Translations under genes and position numbers: made by a program
Notes under the pieces: model-generated
What the model saw: only the letters and a program-made list of their open reading frames with translations
What the model was told of the DNA's origin: nothing
Database searches by the model: none
In this document: positions 56,356 through 64,000 of the stretch, piece after piece
How positions within the stretch are numbered: position 1 is the stretch's first letter
Layout of the letters: each line of letters opens with the position of its first letter
Assembly: GCA_024663395.1 (NCBI GenBank)
Contig: JANFAH010000016.1
Span: forward strand, 62,001-126,000
Direction: 5' to 3'
Length of the DNA: 64,000 nt
From: Pisolithus tinctorius
Taxonomy: Eukaryota; Basidiomycota; Agaricomycetes; Boletales; Pisolithaceae

Positions 56356-56454
56356 GTCCGACTCGACGATGGCAGCGGTGAGTTCTCCAGTCGCATATGA
56401 CCATTATGTCAGCGTCAGGAATGAGAATGAAATGCGAAAAAGAAACCAAAAATG

Positions 56455-56545
56455 TTCGGATACCGGGAGTCGAACCCGGGGCTGCTGTGATCAACCCGCT
56501 GTAGCGGTTGAAAGACAGCCATGTTAGCCGTTACACCATATCCGA
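56455..56545 (-). tRNA. tRNA-Glu (anticodon TTC) with a 19-nt intron
   Basis: On the minus strand acceptor TCGGATA (56545-56539) pairs with TATCCGA (56462-56456), with discriminator A at 56455. D arm TGGTGTAACGGCTAACA. Anticodon stem GCTGT/ACAGC with loop CTTTCA-C carrying TTC, interrupted after position 37 by an intron of about 19 nt (ACCGCTACAGCGGGTTGAT). T arm CCGGG-TTCGACT-CCCGG. The intron sits one base 3' of the anticodon, the canonical place for nuclear tRNA introns. Confidence 0.92.
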
Positions 56546-56925
56546 TGCTTGTACTCCTTAGTCGTTTAACCATCGAGATCACCCGCCCCTGGTCCATGTA
56601 GTACCTATCCCAAGTATCTACCATTAATAGCGTATCTTCCATCGCTACCAGATGTTGGCGTTGGTCATGGGCGTCATGGTCACAGTCCAGCGGTGGTTTG
56701 GGTAATCCGCCCCGCGCGGAATTGGTTAGACGCCCAGTTGGCCATGCTGTGGTATCATCTGATCAGACCCCTAGCCCAAGTCCACACGATGGTCCCGGCA
56801 ACTGGTGAGAGGACCCCACTCCCGGGCGGATCATCACCTGGGCACCCCAGTATTTAATCACATCTTGGCGGGGAGACCACTAGCGCCATTACTTGGCCAC
56901 TGCTTCGCTCTCTTTCCTATCAATC

Positions 56926-59900
56926 ATGTCTACTGTCGGCCTACGTCGTTCTCCAAGGACCCTGTCCGGTCGCAGGCTGCTCAAGCAGCACGCCCCACAC
57001 CGGTCCCTTGCAACGGTCGCTCCTCCCAAACTCACCATTGGCATTCGACAAGAAGATTCCGCCAGAATCTGGGAGCGCAGATGCCCTCTGACACCCAACG
57101 CTGTCCAAGAGCTCGTTCAGCAAGACGGCGTCGACGTCATCGTGCAACCTTGTGACAGGAGAATCTTCCCCGTGGACAACTTCCTAAGGTCGGCACCCCC
57201 TCTGCTGCACCTTCCATCTTGATCCGTTGATGTTGGCAAGGTTCAACTGACGAAGCTACTTCTTTTGTTGACAGGCCGGTGCCAAGGTACACTCCACCCT
57301 CGAACCAGCGCATATCATCGTCGGCATCAAGGAAACCCCCTTGAATGAGCTCATCACATCACCGGTGTCGGCACCCCAGTTGTCCGGGATGCTCACCTCA
57401 CCGTACTCACCTTATGTTCTCCCATACAACCAAAGGCCAAGCCGTACAACATGCCTTTATTGTCGCGCTTCCTTAGGCGAAAATGACTCACAGTTCCCCA
57501 CACTTCCGAGATTGATAGACTACGAGCTTCTCACGGCGTTCTGACGGCAAAAGAACCGTCGGCTTCGGTTGGTTCGCTGGTGGTAAGAATGATCTGCTCC
57601 TATCCATCGTATTCGCCCTTATCATTCCCTGAATCCCCAGTTGCCGGCGCGTTAGAGTCACTTTCTGCACTTGCTCATGCACACCTTGAAATTGGTGTAG
57701 CCTCGCCCTTCCTGGTAGGTTGTATGCAGCCATGCCCCTGACCCGATTCATAAACATCTTAACTCTAGCACACACACGCGACCACATAGTCATCCCTCAA
57801 TCCCGTCACTTCGCGCGACGTTGCGTACCATTGGACAACGGATCGCTGAGGATGGAACGCCGAAGGCATTGGGAGCGTTTGTTATAGGACTTACCGGGTA
57901 AATTGTTACAACATCCAAGCGCCGCCATTGATAGATTAATGAGTTGTGACAGGAATGGTCAGGTTTTCGCAAGGCGTCTTATCGATTCTCGAGGAGCTTC
58001 CTATTGTCAAAGTCAGTGTGAGGGATTTGCCCTCGCTCGTTAGTAACCCTGGTAGGTTCATGGTATTCAACAAGCCACGTCAACAACTAACTGACCTTGG
58101 CAGAGACGGATTTGCGCAAGGTGCCATGACTGCCACTGCTCTTGGGGAAAATCGAATTAATGTCTTATAGGTGTACTTGGTGCATGCGTCACCTGAGGAC
58201 TACCTCTCTCGTATGGACGGAGGTCAATACAGTCGATCTCATTACTACCAAAATCCGTCCCTTTACAGATCCGACTTCGCCACCAAAGTTGCTCCGTACC
58301 TCACCCTTTTCTTAAATGGAGTTGGTTGGCTTCCGGGCTTCCCCCGTCTGATGACGAACGAGGACCTCGCAGTCGCACTGAATCGTGCAGCCGAGGTTGG
58401 CCCCGGGCGGTTTGGAACGATTGGAGATATTAGCTGTGATATTGAAGTGAGTATTTCCGTTTCCGTCTTCCGCCGAGTATCTGCGGTGTGTACTGAATAC
58501 TGCTTGTATTTTCCCCAGGGTGGCCTCGAGTTCATGCCCCGAGCGTCAACCCTCTCCGAACCAGTGTTTAAGCACCGCCCCGCCTTCCTGCCGTCCCATC
58601 TGCCAGCTGTGCATATCATGTCGGTCGACATTCTCCCATCCAGTTTACCTCTTGACGCGTCAAACCACTTCAGTGGTGTACTGATACCGTATCTGAGGGC
58701 GCTTGTCCGTGAGTATCGGGGGACTCATGCGGGCGCGGAGAAACAATGTCGGTACGATGAGGCACTGGAGCGTGCTACTGTGGCAAGAGAGGGCCAACTA
58801 GTGGGGAAGCACAAGTGGTTGAGGGAACCGGTGGAGAAGTGGCGTTCAGCCTCTACGTCGTCCGCAGCTCATGCTACGGCCTCAACGACAAGGCCGGCAC
58901 CTGCTGAGAACACGGTGCACAAGAAGAAGAATGTGTTAATGCTCGGGAGCGGGATGGTAGCTGGGCCTGCCGTCGACGAGATCTGTAAGCGAAGCGACGT
59001 TGAGTTGATTGTTGGTCAGTAGTCCCGTCCTGTTATACTTCACATGGACTTGTTTTTCTCATCCATCTTGACATTTGCATGCACATGTATGATATATGTA
59101 CCCTATATCCCATATACCGATCTCGATCAATTTACCCTCGAATTCTTATCTTTGCAGCGAGTAACTCGATCGACGAAGCTAAAAGCCTTACCCACCACTT
59201 CCCTAATGCTCGTGCACGTTTTCTAGACGTAAATGACGGCGAAGCGATGGCACAGCTCATTGAACAGGCTGACATTGTTATAAGGTGCGTCTAGTTTGAG
59301 CTGTAGCAGACAGCGGCGTGTGTCCATGCATATCAGGATAGCTGATTCCGAATGAAACGTCTTCTTCAGCTTACTTCCGGTTCCATTCCACCCCTCCGTT
59401 GCGGAATTGTGTATTCGACACGGAAAGGATATGGTAACGGCGTCGTACATATCCCCTGCTATGCGTGCTCTACACGAACGGTAGGCCCTAGTCTCCTTAT
59501 CTCCGCTAAGTGGGATACTGACTCCCATCTTCCAGAGCTGAAGCATCCGGCGTGCTCCTCCTAAACGAGATAGGGCTCGATCCGGGTATCGACCACTGCT
59601 CCGCGCATTCTCTTCTCTCCCGCCTCCGCAGCGAGTGCAAGCGCGTGCTGTCCTTCACAAGCTTCTGCGGTGGTCTACCAGCTCCGGACGTCGTGACGTC
59701 GACGCAAGGGGATGGTGATACTTCGTTAGGCTATAAGTTTAGTTGGAGTCCTAGAGGCGTGCTGAGTGCTGCATTAAACGAGGCGCGGTTCAAGCTAGGT
59801 GGAGAGGTAAGTTGTAACCGTCGTCAATCTTCGTTCTTCGTTCATTTTTTCTGGTTTTTATTCTTGTCGATGACCGCACTAACGTGTTTATTTTTATTCT

Positions 59901-60987
59901 TTATTCCCACTGGTAGGTGGTCGAGATCTCCTCTGAGGACATTCTGCGCAGATATTTTCCCGATGTGTCTGTCCCGGAAGGCGCAGCTCTCAGGTTCGAA
60001 GGGATTGCAAACAGAGATAGTTTGCCCTATGTGGAGACATATAGTCTTGGCGATCTGAGTAAATTGAGGACTGTGTTGAGGGGAACACTGAGGTGTGTGC
60101 GTCAGCTCCTAACGACCTTGGTGTGGGGCTGCTTTCTTCACAATGTACAGGTGCTGACGACGTTCCATTCACGCGTTTGCACTTTTCGTAGATATCCCGG
60201 GTTCTCAGACCTTATGGACGCATTCAAGACGATCGGTCTCCTCTCGCTTTCTCCTTCCTCACAAATACCTCTCGCCGGATGGACCGATCTCACCCGCTTT
60301 GCGCTCCAACACAAGCTAGGAACAAACGTTCCTGGGAACTACGACTCCATTCAGGCCGCCCTATTCGACCTCTTGCAAGGAAGGCGTGGGAAGGAGAACG
60401 TTGAGAAGGTGATCGACTCGCTAGTGTGGTTGGGCATCATGCCGCCTCGCCCGACCCACTTGCCTCGCGTGAACGTCGCCCCTCTCCCCGTGTCACCATT
60501 ACTACCACCAGCCACTGCCCCGATCGACCTTTTCACCCGGGTGCTCGCTCACAAGTTACGTTACCTCCCCGGCGAACGGGATATGGTCGTTCTCACACAC
60601 GAAATTGTCGTTGCCCCCGATCATGTGTTGGACGGTGGACTGGACAAGGCCGTGGAGGAGTCGGCCGAGGTACATACGTCGACGTTGATCACCTACGGCA
60701 CGCCGAAAGCCTCCGCGATGGCAACGTGTGTTGGACTTCCAGTCGCGTTCGCGACGCTTGCCGTCCTGGATGGAAGAAGCACAGCAACGGGCCTCGGGCT
60801 TGGACTTGGATCAGGTGTCAGAGGTCCAACGGAGGTGCAAGGCGTATGGAGCGCGGTTCTCGGCCGGCTCGAAGAAGCTGGTGTTGGGATGAAAGAACGA
60901 GTTCGTAAGGTTCCTCGCAGGAACATGTCATGTGACGAGGGCGTGATGGAAGGGAAGCTATCCCTTGGGTTCTTTGGACGTTCCTGA
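56926..60987 (+). CDS. Bifunctional lysine-ketoglutarate reductase/saccharopine dehydrogenase
   Basis: Alpha-aminoadipic semialdehyde synthase type: the N-terminal half joins lysine and 2-oxoglutarate to saccharopine, and the C-terminal half splits this to aminoadipate semialdehyde and glutamate. An Arg-rich start without acidic residues (MSTVGLRRSPRTLSGRRLL) suggests a mitochondrial presequence. LKR part: IRQEDSARIWERRCPLTP, IIVGIKETPLNELI, KVYLVHASPEDYL. SDH part: nucleotide-binding VLMLGSGMVAGPAVDEI, SLLPVPFHPSVAELCIRHGKD, GLDPGIDHCSAHSLL, SFCGGLPAPD. The SDH half is intact across several consensus introns (58,171-60,987). The LKR half has extra bases near 57,462 (QAYNMPLL), 57,541 (SDGKRTVGFGWF) and about 57,955-57,975. 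Confidence 0.85.
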
Positions 60988-62177
60988 TCCGTTTATGCAG
61001 GACAAATTGCATTACTTATAGACTCTTGCAATAATTTTAGCATTGCATAGTACAGAGACCAGAATTGGAGTGTACACACGTGTGTTCTGCCAGGGACTTG
61101 TATATACCATAGGAGAAGATAATTCAGAACATGTCATCTTGTCGCCCTTGTCGACGCTCATGTGAGGGGCTACTTGAGTCTAAATGTATGTAAGGAGTCG
61201 GGAGCGCGTGTAAAGCGATCGATCATGTAAACCAGGCCGCGAAACGGACATCAGGTAGTTGGGTGCCGCGATTCTTTCCTCACGTCACAGTCAGGCTAAT
61301 GGCCCTTCATGATAAAAGTTCTTCACCTTGATACGCCTGTCTTTACGATGCGGTCTAGGCTCACGGAAGTTATGATAAATGCATTGGAACGAGCGGCGCT
61401 AGGTCGACTGGCGAAAGAGAAGGCACCCTCACGACCAAATTTGCGGTCAAACGGCATGGCATGAATGTTGGTATCAAGGAAGCAATATTGAACGGGCTTG
61501 TTCATCGACCGATCTTCGATGGTGTTTTCTAGAGGACAAGGAATACGAATGGAATGGAAACCCCCGTACTTGGTACTATGCGTCGTTGTAGGGCTACGGC
61601 ATTAAATCTTCCACGTAGAAAGGTCGTCAGCCACTCACAAGCACCATACGCAAGAATTGTATTCCTCTTTCCACTCGGTCTGTGCCAGAAAAAGAGAAGT
61701 TGTTTCCTTTCAGCTGCTAATATCCGCCAATGTTCAATAAGTACGACCCTGAGTCCTTCTGTCGCAGTTCCTCCTCGTAATTGAACAGCAACACAAATAC
61801 GGCAGAATGGAGACGGTTTGCTCACTTCTCAAGGTATAGTGTCCGATTACATCTTATCAAGTTTTGGTCGGCGGTGGACGGATACGGTGCGAAGAGACAG
61901 TGTCTCGAACGTTGTCTAAAATTGTCGGCTTTTGAGGACTCCCCGCCCCACGAGAAGTCAGTAATCTTACGTGGAAAGGGGTCATTTTGAACGGCGAGCA
62001 ACGCCCTTGGCCATGGATATTGTCGCGGGAACGGCGACTTGCTACCCGGTGACTCCGATCTGCCCTGTTGAGTACTGGTAGATGTCGTATCCGTTCGAGG
62101 CTATGGTAATGACAAAGTCAAGATGGATACGAGGGGGGTTCAAAATGGATCAGAGGACCGGGCGGCTATTTGAAAGG
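60988..62177. other. Intergenic between the lysine gene and the hydrophobin
   Basis: No convincing gene. Opposed ORFs at about 61,529-61,825 cannot be tied to any family. The last part is the hydrophobin promoter. Confidence 0.4.
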
Positions 62178-62184
62178 TATAAAA
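62178..62184 (+). promoter_or_regulatory. TATA box of the hydrophobin gene
   Basis: TATAAAA 79 nt upstream of the hydrophobin ATG (62257). Strongly expressed hydrophobin genes commonly have such a box. Confidence 0.75.
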
Positions 62185-62256
62185 GCCGTCGAGTGTCAGC
62201 TGGGACCCGCAGAAAAGACAGCCTCCTTCTCTACTCACAACCCACAATACTTTGCA

Positions 62257-62727
62257 ATGTTCCCCCGCCTCGCAGTAGTCATCACCGCCTCTTTTGCTGT
62301 TCTGGCAGCAGCCACTCCCGTTGAAGTTCGAGGTGATTCTGGTGACAGCCAGTGCAACGGCGGCACCATCAATTGCTGCAACAGTGTGCAAGATGTAAGT
62401 TGACTACAAGCAAAAGCGGTCGTGCAGGTCCTTAACTAAGGCGTTCCTCAGGCTAGCTCATCCTCGGTGACCAGCCTCCTGGGGCTCCTGGGCCTGAGCG
62501 CTGGTAGTATAACTGGCCAAGTTGGCCTAAACTGTAGCCCTCTCACTGTGATCGGTGTGGGCTCGGGTGCCAGCTGCACGTCGCAGACTGTTTGCTGCAC
62601 GGGCAACTCCTTCGTAAGTCCAATTGTTGTCCGGCCAGTTTCTGCGCATGGCTGATAGTCGATGATCTTAAATTCGCAGAACGGTCTCATCAACCTTGGC
62701 TGTACCCCCATTAATGTTGCCGTGTAA
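62257..62727 (+). CDS. Class I hydrophobin
   Basis: Small secreted surface-active protein that assembles into an amphipathic film on aerial hyphae and fruiting bodies. Three exons, 62257-62394, 62452-62613 and 62680-62727 (348 nt, 115 residues), with introns GTAAGT...CAG. A CTAAC-type branch site (ttaactaa) is seen in intron 1. A signal peptide ([21 protein letters not shown]) is followed by the eight-cysteine pattern C-x6-CC-(x34)-C-x13-C-x5-CC-x12-C as counted by eye, in the order single, pair, single, single, pair, single. The spacing between the first CC and the next Cys is class I-like. The gene is clean, with no frameshift. Confidence 0.95.
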
Positions 62728-62799
62728 AACGTGAGAACTCGGAATAGGGTAGAATTTGGACAACGCAGCTATATCGAAATTTGATTGGTTTTCTTGCTA

Positions 62800-63330
62800 A
62801 GAGTGCGGCGGACTATGTTCAAGTTTACCTTGCCGAGGTGATGTGCAGCTTGTGCAGCAACCGTGCGTTCCAGTTCGTGTCCTTTCACAATCTGTGAGTC
62901 TGCCAATTAGTTGAGAAAGGGGAGGCAAATAACTCGAAGCGCTGCTGCTTTGGATCGATTGGTATAGGAGCGGGGTAATGAGCAACCTGAAAAGCCGTTA
63001 GTATCATGGTCATAGGCGCCGCCACAAGCGATACCATCGATACACATGAAAGTTCCCAGCAGCATGGTGTGTTATTTCCCCAAGCGAACGGATGCAAAAG
63101 TACCTCGGGGAGACCGATCACGCGAGATAAACTTTTTGAGTTGTGCTTGGCATTGGGCCAAGCCCAAGGTTCCCGCACGGTAGTGTTGACATACGACGTC
63201 ATGGTATGGGGGTAATCAGGGCAGCACATTCGTATGCAAGACGCGTCGCGGTTTCAGGATCAGCATCCTCGATGTATACATACCTGTTCATTCGTCAACG
63301 TCCAACCTTCGTGACCTCGAGCAGGTAATG
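62800..63330 (-). pseudogene. Unrecognised coding remnant
   Basis: Minus-strand frames contain protein-like text: EDADPETATRLAYECAALI (about 63,275-63,220), then in a shifted frame TMTSYVNTTVREPWAWPN and SRVIGLPEVLLHPFAWGN (about 63,200-63,070). A one-base insertion near 63,210 would explain the shift. I cannot assign a family. It runs convergently with the hydrophobin gene. Confidence 0.35.
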
Positions 63331-64000
63331 ACAAGTTCGTGGATCGCTTTACTACATCGAATACGTCGGATACACTGTTGATCAACGACGACCAAACAAG
63401 GTACTACCATAGAAGAGAGTGCTTACTGTCTCTCCTTGCAAAGGGATAGGGGGAGAGGGTAACGTGCACTCTGCTACCTGAGTGCATTGATTTTCTGTTG
63501 AGGTAAGAAACAGTCACGTGTCGGATGCTTGACAAGTTCTCTGCATACCCAGTCCATAGCAACCTCCGTTTGGGTGACTTGTCGTAAGGCTCCTTTCGCG
63601 CTTGGTAAGACGCTTATTGGCCAGTGAGAGGGCTCGCCCAAGCGCGATAGAGATGCTAACAGCCAGGTCGCGTAGCTGTTTCCCCCAGATTGAGGGGGAC
63701 CCTGCGACTTAAGTTGAACGCCAGGAGAGCTGAGAATGACAAAGCCAGGTCAGAGGTAATTACGGAGTTCCTAGCGAGACTATGGGTGTAAGGCCAGGTG
63801 TATTCTTACACGCGTCGGGTATGTAGACGATATGACATCGTGAGACTCACGGAGGATACAAAAATAGGAACACGAGGCAGTGCTATAAATAAGAGTGAAC
63901 GGATGACTGACTGTCGTTCTATAAATAGTCTGTGTCATTAAATACGTTGTTCGGTGGATCTGCTGGCCTTTTTAACGCCCTCGGGTTTTTTCCACTCTCC
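63331..64000. other. No gene recognised at the right edge
   Basis: Two ctataaata words at about 63,884 and 63,920 could be promoter elements of something beyond the window or of the minus-strand remnant. A short perfect hairpin of the form cccccagattgaggggg occurs at about 63,683-63,699. Nothing else is supported. Confidence 0.3.

Noticed and set aside
56703..56840. Possible third tRNA (ccgccccgcgcggaattggttagacgc...)
   Set aside because: It has D-arm-like words but no matching acceptor or T arm.
1..64000. CRISPR array, bacterial operon or prophage
   Set aside because: The window is clearly fungal nuclear DNA. The only regular array is the 65-bp minisatellite, which has no spacer structure of that kind.

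Overview
The window looks like nuclear DNA of a mushroom-forming basidiomycete (Agaricomycetes). The evidence is a gene layout with many short (about 45-80 nt) GT-AG introns, a class I hydrophobin, an Agaricomycete-type multi-exon cytochrome P450, a lineage-specific uncharacterised protein family, two eukaryotic tRNA genes (one with an intron) and Ty3/gypsy chromoviruses. No species can be named from the sequence alone.

Layout. Positions 1 to about 24,800 are a transposon cluster. Element 1 (minus strand, cut by the window start) has its 5' LTR at 2812-3338. Next come a divergent relative LTR (about 5156-6032) with a broken unknown ORF beside it, and a 65-bp minisatellite (6561-7004). Element 2 (7685-23585, target duplication GGAAC) is an old chromovirus. 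The younger element 3 (10680-18227, target duplication GATAC) is inserted inside its reverse transcriptase region, and an unrelated 0.8-kb segment also interrupts element 2. From about 24.8 kb the sequence is ordinary gene space: an Msb1/Mug8-domain gene; a tandem segmental duplication carrying an FAD-linked oxidase and MTO1 (about 26.4-34.6 kb and 34.6-41.1 kb); a Cys-rich gene; a prolidase-like gene; tRNA-Gly; a P450; an uncharacterised coiled-coil gene or genes; a MAK21/NOC1 gene; tRNA-Glu; a fused lysine-ketoglutarate reductase/saccharopine dehydrogenase; and a hydrophobin.

How the transposon works, as read from sequence. The chromovirus family has gag with a CCHC knuckle, then pol (protease, RT, RNase H, integrase, chromodomain) in the -1 frame. 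An A_AAA_AAA slippery heptamer abuts the gag stop, six bases before an 11-bp hairpin, and this arrangement is kept in all three copies. A 10-nt self-complementarity between the predicted mRNA 5' end and the site just after the 5' LTR points to Tf1-type self-priming. Between pol and the 3' LTR lies an antisense two-exon gene encoding a charged coiled coil followed by a Zn(II)2Cys6-spaced cysteine cluster. It is present in both complete copies. This is the most unusual system in the window.

A caution: most conserved host genes between about 28 and 58 kb are interrupted by single-base differences that are nearly all insertions. This is either pseudogenisation or uncorrected insertion-type sequencing error, and it decides whether these genes are alive.
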